Below are positions 1 to 6,239 of a DNA stretch of 6,396 bases, one piece after another (position 1 is the first letter of the stretch; each line of letters begins with the position of its first letter). Source of the stretch: Candidatus Accumulibacter vicinus (GTDB taxonomy: Bacteria > Pseudomonadota > Gammaproteobacteria > Burkholderiales > Rhodocyclaceae); assembly GCA_002425405.1 (NCBI GenBank), contig DIME01000090.1:1-6396 (forward strand). The letters are read 5' to 3'. The notes under the pieces were generated by a model. It saw only the letters and a program-made list of their open reading frames with translations, did no database searches and was not told where the DNA came from. The position numbers and the translations under genes were made by a program.

Positions 1-327
1 TTCGTGCCTCAGCCCAACCTACTCCGCTACATGGACGACCTGGTGCTGTTCACCGAGGACAGGACGCACTTGCTCGAAGCGCGCGCGGCAGTGGCACAGT
101 GGTTGCAGGACGAACGCGCGTTGCGCCTGAACCCGAAACGCCTGGCCGTCGAGCCGACGCGGACCGCTGCGGTCTTCGTCGGCTACCGCATCAGTCAGGC
201 GGGAATCGCCCCCAGCCGCAAGCTGCGCCGCAATCTCCGCCGGCGCGTCAGGCTGGCCGCCGCCAGGGGCGAGGAATCGCTGATTCGGACGGTTCGCTCG
301 TACCGGGGTCTGCTGGTCTTTCCGTAA
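1..327 (+). CDS. Reverse transcriptase, C-terminal part (probably of a diversity-generating retroelement)
   Basis: RNA-directed DNA polymerase; the frame is open from base 1, so the gene starts left of the window and only its last 108 residues are seen. The catalytic box RYMDDLVLF is at residues 9-17 of the visible part, with the two metal-binding Asp of palm motif C. LRLNPKR (41-47) and VFVGYRIS (58-65) fit the following palm/thumb motifs, and a basic helix rich in Arg (73-84) fits the thumb. YMDD rather than YADD argues against most retrons and group II introns and fits DGR enzymes. The convergent neighbour carries a DGR-like variable region, so the inferred job is copying a template repeat RNA into mutagenised cDNA. 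The protein stops at SYRGLLVFP, slightly earlier than many DGR RTs; neither other frame continues recognisably, so this may be the natural end or a small truncation. RT identity is firm; the DGR assignment is inferred from context. Confidence 0.85.
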   Translation, partial: FVPQPNLLRYMDDLVLFTEDRTHLLEARAAVAQWLQDERALRLNPKRLAVEPTRTAAVFVGYRISQAGIAPSRKLRRNLRRRVRLAAARGEESLIRTVRSYRGLLVFP

Positions 328-370
328 GTGTGTCGCGCCGCCGCCCTCTGTCGAGAAACCTGCCTGCCCG

Positions 371-405
371 ACACAAAACGACAAACGGACGACAAACGAA
401 CGGAT
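371..405. repeat. A-rich stretch with repeated GACAAACG
   Basis: This stretch between the RT stop and the terminator is adenine-rich, unlike the surrounding GC-rich DNA. The octamer GACAAACG occurs at 380-387 and 391-398, with related AAACG units around it. Function unknown. Adenine-rich AAC clusters are typical of DGR template repeats, but the flanking bases do not match the variable region of the neighbouring gene well enough to call it one. Confidence 0.35.
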
Positions 406-407
406 TC

Positions 408-423
408 GTGTTCGCCTGAACAC
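408..423. other. Perfect 6-bp inverted repeat (small hairpin)
   Basis: GTGTTC (408-413) and GAACAC (418-423) are perfect reverse complements around the four-base spacer GCCT. There is no T-run on either side, so it does not look like a terminator. It lies about 60 bases past the stop of the FGE-domain gene. DGRs often carry a short hairpin just downstream of the variable repeat that improves retrohoming, usually closer than this, so that role is only a possibility. Confidence 0.35.
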
Positions 424-443
424 AATTGTCGACTGGCCAACCC

Positions 444-474
444 AAAAAACGCCGGCGCTGCGCGCCGGATTTTT
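444..474. terminator. Bidirectional rho-independent terminator
   Basis: A 7-bp all-G/C stem, CCGGCGC (452-458) and GCGCCGG (462-468), closes a three-base loop. It has six A on the left (444-449) and five T on the right (470-474), so both strands show a stem followed by a U-run. It lies between the convergent RT and FGE-domain genes, where a shared terminator is expected. In the minus direction it begins 14 bases after the FGE-domain stop, so it also sits where a DGR homing hairpin would lie. Confidence 0.8.
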
Positions 475-481
475 CAATGCC

Positions 482-1528
482 TCAATCGGCCGATCGGTCG
501 AGATGCTGGGGCGGGACACGCACGCACCGAAACCCGTCGTCCCAGAACCTGTCCTCGGGGTCGTCGACGACCCGGTTCGCGGAGCGCAGGAAGGCGGGCG
601 GGCTGCCGAACGAACCGCCGCGCAAAACCCGCCCCACGGTCTTCAACTTCCATGGCCCGCGTGGATTGCGGGCACGTCTCGGTGAATAGCTACCGTACCC
701 GTCCCAGCACCATTCCCAGACGTTCCCGTGCATGTCGTACAAGCCCCAGGCATTGGCGCGCCGGGTCGCCACGGGCTGCGGCCTGCCGTTCGCGTTGCCC
801 TGGTACCACGCGTAGGCGTCGAGGCCGGCAGGATCGTCGCCAAAACCATAGCGGGTCGTCGTGCCGGCCCGGCAGGCGTATTCCCACTCGGCTTCGGTCG
901 GCAGCCGATAGCCGTCGGCGCGCCAGTCGCAGCGCCAGCGGCCAAACCAGCGCGAGTAGCAAGGCCGATAACCGGCGCGTTCGGACAGGCGGTTGCAGAA
1001 TTCGATCGCCTGAACCCAGGAAACGTCCGTTGCCGGCAAGCGCTCGTCCCTCTCGCCAGCAGCCGTCGATGGCGCCATGACCTCCTGGTAGAGTCCGACC
1101 GTCACCGGCGTGACCGCCATCCGGAATGCGGCGACCGTGACCTCGTGTTGCGGCTTTTCATTCGCTCTCGCCAGGTCGTCCGCGTCGGGCGAGCCCATCC
1201 GGAAATCGCCGCCCGGCAGCTCCACCATCGGCAGCCCCTCGTCGACAACCCGGCGTGGCCGTGTCGACGCCTGGATCGGGTTGGGCTCGTCGAAGACCGG
1301 TGCCGCCGTGTACCCGAGCCAGCCAAGGCCGGCGAAAAGCGCCAGCCAGGCGACCGCCCAAGCCGGCGCTTCGAGATGGAGGAATCCGGCTCCGCCGATG
1401 GCGCCGCCCAGCGCGACGCCAGCCGCGACAAGCACCGGCAAGGGCAGCCGATCCAGCCAGGCGACGACCCGCCTGGCTGGATCGGCGGTCACGAAGCGGC
1501 TCTGTCCTGCAAAAGGGGGGAGGTTCAT
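482..1528 (-). CDS. Membrane-anchored FGE-sulfatase/C-type-lectin-fold protein, probable DGR target protein
   Basis: A 348-residue protein. After a basic N-terminus come two hydrophobic segments (about 29-50 and 55-75) separated by a very short loop, then an FGE-sulfatase domain (about 98-337). Family landmarks are MVELPGGDFRMGS (101-113), GYRLPTEAEWEYACRAG (206-222), WGLYDMHGNVWEWCWDGYG (261-279), RVLRGGS (300-306) and GFR (332-334). In this family some members oxidise cysteine to formylglycine, while many, including DGR targets, use the fold only to bind ligands; the C-terminal codon pattern favours binding. Arg lies before TM1 and after TM2 (RPRR, 90-93), so both ends are predicted cytoplasmic. 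The start is the ATG at 1528: AGGAG lies 5 bases upstream on the minus strand and a promoter at 1568-1597 overlaps the only longer start, a TTG at 1597. It is convergent with the RT gene. Fold call firm; variable-protein call probable. Confidence 0.85.
   Translation of the reverse strand: MNLPPFAGQSRFVTADPARRVVAWLDRLPLPVLVAAGVALGGAIGGAGFLHLEAPAWAVAWLALFAGLGWLGYTAAPVFDEPNPIQASTRPRRVVDEGLPMVELPGGDFRMGSPDADDLARANEKPQHEVTVAAFRMAVTPVTVGLYQEVMAPSTAAGERDERLPATDVSWVQAIEFCNRLSERAGYRPCYSRWFGRWRCDWRADGYRLPTEAEWEYACRAGTTTRYGFGDDPAGLDAYAWYQGNANGRPQPVATRRANAWGLYDMHGNVWEWCWDGYGSYSPRRARNPRGPWKLKTVGRVLRGGSFGSPPAFLRSANRVVDDPEDRFWDDGFRCVRVPPQHLDRSAD
523..613 (-). other. Probable DGR variable region (VR) at the 3' end of the FGE-domain gene
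   Basis: This covers codons 306-335 of the 348-codon gene. An invariant-looking scaffold (RGGS before it, then LRSANR, PED, GFRC) is interrupted by runs of codons ending in C: TTC GGC AGC, then CCC GCC TTC, then GTC GTC GAC GAC, then GAC, then TTC with GAC GAC. DGR template repeats usually carry AAC codons at such sites, and adenine-specific mutagenesis turns AAC into NNC codons. FGE-type DGR targets vary at these same positions. There is no template repeat in the window, so no A-to-N comparison is possible. TGG (residue 329) and CCG (310) are not simple AAC derivatives. The borders are approximate. Confidence 0.6.
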
Positions 1529-1533
1529 GGCAA

Positions 1534-1538
1534 CTCCT
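1534..1538 (-). promoter_or_regulatory. Ribosome binding site fixing the FGE-domain start
   Basis: On the minus strand AGGAG lies 5 bases before the ATG at 1528. It decides for this start over the upstream TTG at 1597. Confidence 0.8.
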
Positions 1539-1567
1539 GAGACCGGAAAACCTGCGCTACCCCGGCG

Positions 1568-1597
1568 AGTATAGGTAGCCCCCGCAAGAGCCGTCAA
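1568..1597 (-). promoter_or_regulatory. Sigma-70-type promoter of the FGE-domain gene
   Basis: Read on the minus strand, TTGACG (1597-1592) and TATACT (1573-1568) are separated by 18 bases, each one base from consensus. Transcription would start near 1561, leaving a leader of about 33 bases before the ATG. No operator was recognised. Confidence 0.65.
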
Positions 1598-1660
1598 TTG
1601 CGTTAACAGTGGCGCTGGCTTCCGATTCTTGCCGGATCATTCCTCGCCAAGCATGCAGGC

Positions 1661-1666
1661 TATAAT
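1661..1666 (+). promoter_or_regulatory. -10 box of the transporter/exosortase operon
   Basis: A perfect TATAAT lies about 68 bases before the ATG of the GDT1-family gene. No good -35 hexamer lies 16-18 bases upstream, and the TTGCCG at 1629-1634 is too far away, so an activator may be needed. It is the only convincing promoter element for the three-gene set and makes longer start choices for the first gene unlikely. Confidence 0.5.
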
Positions 1667-1723
1667 TGTGGGCTTTTCGCCGCATTGCTCAGCCACGTCG
1701 CTTCCTCTCGGCGACACTTTTCC

Positions 1724-1727
1724 GGAG
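1724..1727 (+). promoter_or_regulatory. Ribosome binding site of the GDT1-family gene
   Basis: GGAG lies 6 bases before the ATG at 1734 and supports this start over the in-frame start at 1629, which lies upstream of the -10 box. Confidence 0.7.
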
Positions 1728-1733
1728 AACAGA

Positions 1734-2381
1734 ATGGATGATCCACAGGGTCTGCTGCCGCACATCTCATCCCTATTGGGCACTGGCGGCATCGTCGAGC
1801 TGTCGGCGGCGGCGGCCACCAGCTTTGCCTTGATCGCCGCCGCCGAAATCGGCGACAAGAGTCAACTGGTGTGCATGACCCTGGCCTCGCGGCATCGGCC
1901 GATGCCGGTGATGCTCGGTGCGCTGGCGGCCTTTTCGCTGCTCAACACCCTGGCCGTCGTTTTCGGCGCCGCCATTGCCAGCTGGTTGCCGGAATACGTG
2001 GTCAGTGCGACAGTGGCCATTCTCTTCGCCCTCTTCGGCATGCACGCGCTGCGCACCGAAGAGGACGACGAGGATGAGGAAATCGAGGAGAAGAGTGGTC
2101 ATGGCATTTTCTTCACCACCTTCGTCTTGCTGACCGTGGCTGAATTTGGCGACAAGACGCAGCTCGCGGTCGTGGCCTTGAGCAGTGTGCACGCGCCGGC
2201 CGCGATCTGGCTCGGCGCCACCCTGGCGCTGGCCACCACTTCGGCATTGGGAATCCTGGCGGGCCGCACCATCCTGCAAAAAATTCCGCTGGCTCTGCTG
2301 CATCGGATCAGCGGCGCCTTCTTTCTGGTCCTGGCCGTGTTTGCCGCTTACCAGGCCTACACCACCTACCAGGCTGGCTAG
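1734..2381 (+). CDS. TMEM165/GDT1 (UPF0016) family cation transporter, probable Mn2+ exporter
   Basis: A 215-residue inner-membrane protein with the family's two inverted repeats. Each has the signature E-x-G-D-K-[ST]: EIGDKS at 38-43 and EFGDKT at 137-142, which supply the acidic residues of the cation path. Hydrophobic segments lie around 24-37, 58-80, 88-105, 126-136, 144-175 and 192-210. A very acidic cytoplasmic-type loop (EEDDEDEEIEE, 109-119) separates the halves, as is common in the family. Characterised relatives move Mn2+ (bacterial MneA) or Mn2+/Ca2+ against H+ (yeast Gdt1, human TMEM165); the substrate here is inferred. The gene is first of a probable operon, with 14 bases to the next gene. 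No yybP-ykoY manganese riboswitch was recognised in the ~65-base leader. Family call is firm. Confidence 0.9.
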   Translation: MDDPQGLLPHISSLLGTGGIVELSAAAATSFALIAAAEIGDKSQLVCMTLASRHRPMPVMLGALAAFSLLNTLAVVFGAAIASWLPEYVVSATVAILFALFGMHALRTEEDDEDEEIEEKSGHGIFFTTFVLLTVAEFGDKTQLAVVALSSVHAPAAIWLGATLALATTSALGILAGRTILQKIPLALLHRISGAFFLVLAVFAAYQAYTTYQAG

Positions 2382-2384
2382 AAC

Positions 2385-2389
2385 GGGAG
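2385..2389 (+). promoter_or_regulatory. Ribosome binding site of the VIT/PEP-CTERM gene
   Basis: GGGAG lies 6 bases before the ATG at 2396, inside the 14-base gap after the GDT1-family stop. It supports this start and co-transcription with the gene before. Confidence 0.7.
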
Positions 2390-2395
2390 ACACCG

Positions 2396-4819
2396 ATGAG
2401 CGACGAAGCGGATCGGGCGTCGAATGGCGATCGGGAGACTCTTGTCCGGCTACCCGCGCGCGATCCTTACCTCGCGTCCAGAGGGTTCATCCTGCTCGCG
2501 GGCGTCATCCTGCCGGCCTTCACCCTCGCTTTTGAGGCCTATACCCAGGCCAGCGCCCAGTCGTTCTTCGACCCGATTCCGAGCCTTCCGCATGGCTTGC
2601 TGATTGCGCTGGTGCCGCTGGCCAATGCCTGGGTGCTGGTCGAGCTGGCACAGCCGTGTTCGCGCGCCAGCGCAGCGCTGGCCTGGCTGCAGTCGGTCGC
2701 AATGGGCATCGCCGCTTTCTACGCGCTGCTCTATCTGCCGCTGACGCCCTTCGCCCCGTTCATGGTCCTGTACTTCGGCATCGGCCTGCTGCCGTTGGCG
2801 CCGCTGTTGTCGCTGCTGGCGGCCTGGCGGGGACGCGTGCTGCTCAAGCGTCGCCTGACCGATCAGGGCAGCGCCCGGTTGCCGGCGGCGTGGCGGGGAT
2901 GGGTCCTGGCCATGCTGGCCCTGATCGTCATCGACCTGCCGTTCACCCTGACGCGCCTCGGGATGCAGATGGCGACCAGTGCCCAACCGGAAACCCGACA
3001 GGCTGGCCTGCGCTGGCTGCGCGCGGTCGGGAACGAAGAAATGCTGCGGCATCTGTGCTATGCGCGCTCCGGCTTGTCCGCCGACCCGATCGGCCTGTTG
3101 CTCATCCTCGGCGATCCGGTCAACCTGATCGAGGCGAGAAAGGTCTATTACCAGGTCACCGGCCAGGCCTTCAACGACCTGCCGGAACCGGCCATCCGGG
3201 GTTTGCGCGACTGGCAGCAGGGTTTCGACCGCGACATCGGCGGCCGCGTCGTGGGTAGCCGCCTGACCGGCGTCAGTCTGACGGCTTCGCGCATCGACGG
3301 ATCGGTCGATGCCAAGGCCAGCCTGGCCTATCTGGAATGGACGATGATCCTGCAGAACGATACGACGAGGCAGCAGGAAGGCCGGGCGCAGATCGCGCTG
3401 CCACCGGGCGCCGTGGTATCGCGCCTGACGCTGTGGATCGATGGCGAGGAGCGCGAGGCGGCCTTCGGTACCCGCGCCCGGACCCGGCAAGCCTACGAAA
3501 ATGTGGTCCGCCGCCGCCAGGACCCGGTGCTGGTCACCACCGCCGGCCAGGACCGGGTGATGGTCCAGTTGTTTCCCATCCCGCCCAACGCTGGCGAGAT
3601 GAAGATCCGCCTGGGCATCACCGTGCCGCTGCTGATCCGCGATGGCCAGCCGGCCAGACTGCAATTGCCGGCTTTTCGCGAGCGCAATTTCGACATCGGG
3701 CCGAAGCTTTTCCATTCCGTCTGGCTCGAAGCGGACTCGCCGCTGACCGGCACCGAGCCCTTGCGCCCGGAACGGGTCGCCGACGCCGGCCACGCCCTGC
3801 GCGGCGAGATCGACAACGAAAAACTGGGCAGCCGGACGACCTGGATCGACGTTCCCCGGAATCCGCTGCTGCACACCGTCTGGAGCGACGATGCCGGCGC
3901 CGGCCCCGGTCAGGTGATCGTCCAGCGCTACCAGGAACAGCCGGTGCAGCCGCCGCGGCGGCTGGCGCTGGTGGTCGATGCGTCCGGCTCGCTGGCGCCC
4001 GCCGCCAGGGAAATCGCCGCCGCGCTGGCGCGTCTGCCTGGCGCGCTGGAACTGGGCTTCTTTCCGGCTACCGACATCGCCAGTACGGCCAGCGGCGCGA
4101 TGACTGCGGAACAGGCGGCCAAGGCCCTGCAGGGGCTCGAATTCGCCGGCGGTCAGAACAACCTGGAGGCCCTGGCCAGAGCCTGGGACTGGGCCGCCGC
4201 CGGACCTCCGGCAGCCGTCCTCTGGCTGCACGGCCCGCAGCCGGTGCTGCTGGGAAGCGTCGAACCGCTGCTGCAATACGCCGAGCGACGTCCTGGCCGG
4301 GTGCGCCTGTACCCGTTTGAAGTCATTCCGGGCCCCAACCGGGTCCTCGAAGCCCTGGATCTGCTGCCGGCGGTGCGGCCGGTATACCGCAACGACGGCC
4401 TGCAGGCCGACCTTGAGCGGCTCTTCGCCAGCTGGACGCCGGGCACCACCGAAACGCTCGTCCATCGCGAGCAACGGGCGTCTGCCGCCGTCGTCCACGA
4501 CCCGGCCACGAAAACCTCCGGGCACCTGGCGCGCCTGTGGGCCGCCGATCAGCTCGGGCGGCTTCTCGAACAAGGGGAGTCCGGGCGGCAGGCCGCCACC
4601 GACCTCGCCCTGCGCTACCATCTGGTGACCCCGGTCAGCGGCGCCGTCGTTCTCGAGACCAGCCAGCAATACGATGAGGCCGGCCTGCGGCCGGTCGAGA
4701 AGGGCAGCGTCCCGACCATTCCCGAACCCGAGGAATGGATGCTGATCGCCACGGTGCTGCTCCTCCTGGCCTGGCTGCTGCTGCGCCGCCGGCAGGCCAG
4801 GCCGACCCGCCTGGCGTGA
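2396..4819 (+). CDS. PEP-CTERM integral membrane protein with VIT and vWA-like domains
   Basis: An 807-residue protein. About five membrane segments come first (roughly 31-49, 66-84, 97-115, 120-142, 168-187). A VIT domain follows (about 297-412), with RQAYENVVRR (364-373) and the IPP turn (395-397) typical of the fold. A von Willebrand A-like region (about 522-680) has the metal-site motif DASGS at 528-532. A conserved-looking segment, YHLVTPVSGAVVLET (741-755), precedes the C-terminal tail. The tail is PEPEEW (776-781), a hydrophobic stretch (782-796) and RRR (797-799): a PEP-CTERM sorting signal. Most PEP-CTERM proteins have only a signal peptide in front; multi-spanning ones like TIGR02921 are a rare class, which this resembles. 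The later vWA motif normally containing TDG reads WLHG (610-613), so the metal site may be incomplete. The neighbouring exosortase is the expected processing enzyme. Molecular function unknown. Confidence 0.85.
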   Translation: MSDEADRASNGDRETLVRLPARDPYLASRGFILLAGVILPAFTLAFEAYTQASAQSFFDPIPSLPHGLLIALVPLANAWVLVELAQPCSRASAALAWLQSVAMGIAAFYALLYLPLTPFAPFMVLYFGIGLLPLAPLLSLLAAWRGRVLLKRRLTDQGSARLPAAWRGWVLAMLALIVIDLPFTLTRLGMQMATSAQPETRQAGLRWLRAVGNEEMLRHLCYARSGLSADPIGLLLILGDPVNLIEARKVYYQVTGQAFNDLPEPAIRGLRDWQQGFDRDIGGRVVGSRLTGVSLTASRIDGSVDAKASLAYLEWTMILQNDTTRQQEGRAQIALPPGAVVSRLTLWIDGEEREAAFGTRARTRQAYENVVRRRQDPVLVTTAGQDRVMVQLFPIPPNAGEMKIRLGITVPLLIRDGQPARLQLPAFRERNFDIGPKLFHSVWLEADSPLTGTEPLRPERVADAGHALRGEIDNEKLGSRTTWIDVPRNPLLHTVWSDDAGAGPGQVIVQRYQEQPVQPPRRLALVVDASGSLAPAAREIAAALARLPGALELGFFPATDIASTASGAMTAEQAAKALQGLEFAGGQNNLEALARAWDWAAAGPPAAVLWLHGPQPVLLGSVEPLLQYAERRPGRVRLYPFEVIPGPNRVLEALDLLPAVRPVYRNDGLQADLERLFASWTPGTTETLVHREQRASAAVVHDPATKTSGHLARLWAADQLGRLLEQGESGRQAATDLALRYHLVTPVSGAVVLETSQQYDEAGLRPVEKGSVPTIPEPEEWMLIATVLLLLAWLLLRRRQARPTRLA

Positions 4820-6159
4820 TGGTACGCAGGCACGCCGGCGTCGCGCTCTTCGCTGCGCTGGCAATTGCCTGCTGGCCGGTCCTCGTCTGGTATGTCCGGG
4901 GCAGCTTCGACGGTTCCAACGATCCCTGGGGCTTGCTGGCGCTGGCGACGGCGATCGGCGCCTTGTGGCGAGCGGCACCCGCATCGCCGCCCGACCGCCC
5001 TCTGGCCTTGCCAGCAGGATTGCTGCTGCTGTATGTCGCGGCCACCCTGGCCGCTCTGCCGCTATCCCTGCGCGCGCTCCTGGCCGCCCTCGCCCTGGCC
5101 GCGCTGGGCAGTGCCTGGCGGCTCGGCCGGCGCCTCGATTTCCCGGTTGCGCTGCTGGCGCTGCTGGCGCTACCACTGACGGCTTCGCTGCAGTTCTATG
5201 GCGGCTACCCGCTGCGGGTACTGGCCGGATCGCTGGCCGTCGCGCTCTTGCAACTCAACGGCCTCGCCGTCGAGCGGGCAGGCGCGGTATTGCTCTGGGA
5301 TGGCCGGCAGATCGCCATCGACGCCCCGTGCAGCGGCCTCCGCATGCTTTGGGCGGGCGCGTATCTGATGGCGGCGGCGGCCGCCCTGTTCCGCTTCTCG
5401 CCCCGGCAGACGCTGGCCGCCGCCGCGCTGACCGGAAGCCTCGTCATCGCCGCCAATGCCGTCCGCGCCGCCGCCCTGTTCTACCTGGAGAGCGGCCTGC
5501 TGGTGCTGCCTGTCTGGGCACACACGGCCGCCGGCATGTCCGTGTTCGTCACCGCCGGACTGCTGATCATGCACGGGCTGTACCGCATCGACCGGACGCC
5601 CTCGGCAGCGCCGGCATGCCCTCCCGTCAGGGTGTCGGGTTGCGTGGCGCTGACCCGACCTGCGCAACTGGTCTGCCTGCTCGCCGCTCTGGCCCCTTTG
5701 GCGCAGGGGGTCGGCCGTGCCGAACCGGCGGCCGTGCCCTTCCCCGGCTGGCCGACCAGCTTCGAGGGTCGTCCGCTGACCGCCCTGCCGCTGACGCCCC
5801 TCGAAGACCGCCTGCGACAGGATTTTCCCGGCCGCGTCGGACGCTTCACCGACGGCCAGCGGGAGATCATTCTGCGCTGGGTGACGCACGCCAGCCGCCA
5901 GCTCCACCCCAGCAGCGACTGCTTCAAGGCCAGCGGCTACCGCGTCGAAACCCTGGCCATCAAGCGTGTTGGCGACCAATACTGGTCGCGATTCCTCGCC
6001 ACCCGCGGCGCCACCCGGCTCGAGGTGGCGGAGCGAATCGATGCCCCGGACGGCCAGCAATGGAGCGACGTTTCCGCCTGGTACTGGGCCGCACAGTTGG
6101 GCCGCACGCATGGCCCCTGGTGGGCAGTGACGGTGGCCGCGTCCAGTCCCCTGCAGTGA
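4819..6159 (+). CDS. Exosortase with C-terminal EpsI-like domain
   Basis: A 446-residue membrane transpeptidase-like enzyme predicted to cleave PEP-CTERM tails. Residues 1-255 form a multi-spanning exosortase/archaeosortase domain with the catalytic triad: Cys171 in APCSGLRML, Arg216 in ANAVRAAALFY and His235 in WAHTAAGM. After another hydrophobic segment (about 282-296) comes a soluble region (about 300-446) containing HPSSDC (363-368) and a following G, like the H-P-x-x-x-C motif of EpsI (DUF3485), which is fused to or encoded beside many exosortases. The ATG at 4819 overlaps the TGA of the upstream gene (TGATG), implying translational coupling; a GTG sits one codon earlier, and a start at 4735 would need an 85-base overlap and add a non-hydrophobic Ala/Pro-rich stretch. 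Exosortase identity is firm. The Xrt subtype letter cannot be assigned by eye. The nearest substrate is the product of the preceding gene. Confidence 0.93.
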   Translation: MVRRHAGVALFAALAIACWPVLVWYVRGSFDGSNDPWGLLALATAIGALWRAAPASPPDRPLALPAGLLLLYVAATLAALPLSLRALLAALALAALGSAWRLGRRLDFPVALLALLALPLTASLQFYGGYPLRVLAGSLAVALLQLNGLAVERAGAVLLWDGRQIAIDAPCSGLRMLWAGAYLMAAAAALFRFSPRQTLAAAALTGSLVIAANAVRAAALFYLESGLLVLPVWAHTAAGMSVFVTAGLLIMHGLYRIDRTPSAAPACPPVRVSGCVALTRPAQLVCLLAALAPLAQGVGRAEPAAVPFPGWPTSFEGRPLTALPLTPLEDRLRQDFPGRVGRFTDGQREIILRWVTHASRQLHPSSDCFKASGYRVETLAIKRVGDQYWSRFLATRGATRLEVAERIDAPDGQQWSDVSAWYWAAQLGRTHGPWWAVTVAASSPLQ

Positions 6160-6168
6160 AACACTGGC

Positions 6169-6202
6169 GCATCACCTTCTTTGCATCACACCTGCTCACA
6201 CC
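6169..6202. repeat. Short direct repeats upstream of a promoter
   Basis: GCATCAC occurs at 6169-6175 and 6183-6189 (14-base period). TCACACC occurs at 6186-6192 and 6196-6202 (10-base period, about one helical turn). They end 7 bases before the -35 box at 6210, where an activator site could lie. No known operator was recognised and chance is possible. Confidence 0.3.
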
Positions 6203-6209
6203 AATCTCG

Positions 6210-6239
6210 TTGACAGATTATGTAACATCAAACTACTAT
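6210..6239 (+). promoter_or_regulatory. Probable sigma-70-type promoter reading out of the window
   Basis: A perfect TTGACA (6210-6215) and TACTAT (6234-6239; four of six match TATAAT) are 18 bases apart in AT-rich DNA. Transcription would start near 6246 and serve a gene or RNA beyond the right edge. Confidence 0.5.

Noticed and set aside
1..327. Group II intron or retron RT
   Set aside because: The YMDD box, absence of a maturase/HNH extension, and no domain V or msr/msd-like structure downstream speak against these, though the missing N-terminus leaves some doubt.
371..420. Template repeat of the neighbouring variable region
   Set aside because: Aligned by eye to 500-622 (minus strand), it differs at many positions that are not adenine, so it cannot be the cognate template.
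728..1540. Plus-strand open frame of 270 codons
   Set aside because: Antisense to the FGE-domain gene, whose family motifs are unmistakable; product is Arg/Pro-rich without motifs.
1529..1597. Longer N-terminus for the FGE-domain protein from the TTG at 1597
   Set aside because: It would start within the -35 box, while AGGAG and an ATG are well placed at 1528.
1629..1733. Longer N-terminus for the GDT1-family protein
   Set aside because: It starts before the TATAAT at 1661; the ATG at 1734 has a good ribosome binding site.
1667..1733. Manganese riboswitch (yybP-ykoY) in the transporter leader
   Set aside because: The conserved GGGGAGUA-type core is missing and the leader is short.
2450..5176. 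Long minus-strand open frame of 908 codons
   Set aside because: Antisense to the VIT/PEP-CTERM gene and exosortase start; low-complexity Arg/Gln/Gly/Ala composition with no domain; stops are scarce because of high G+C.
6164..6186. Sigma-54 promoter (TGGC...TTGC), expected for some PEP-CTERM genes
   Set aside because: The GG and GC elements are 15 bases apart instead of 10; a similar pair at 1616-1632 has 12.
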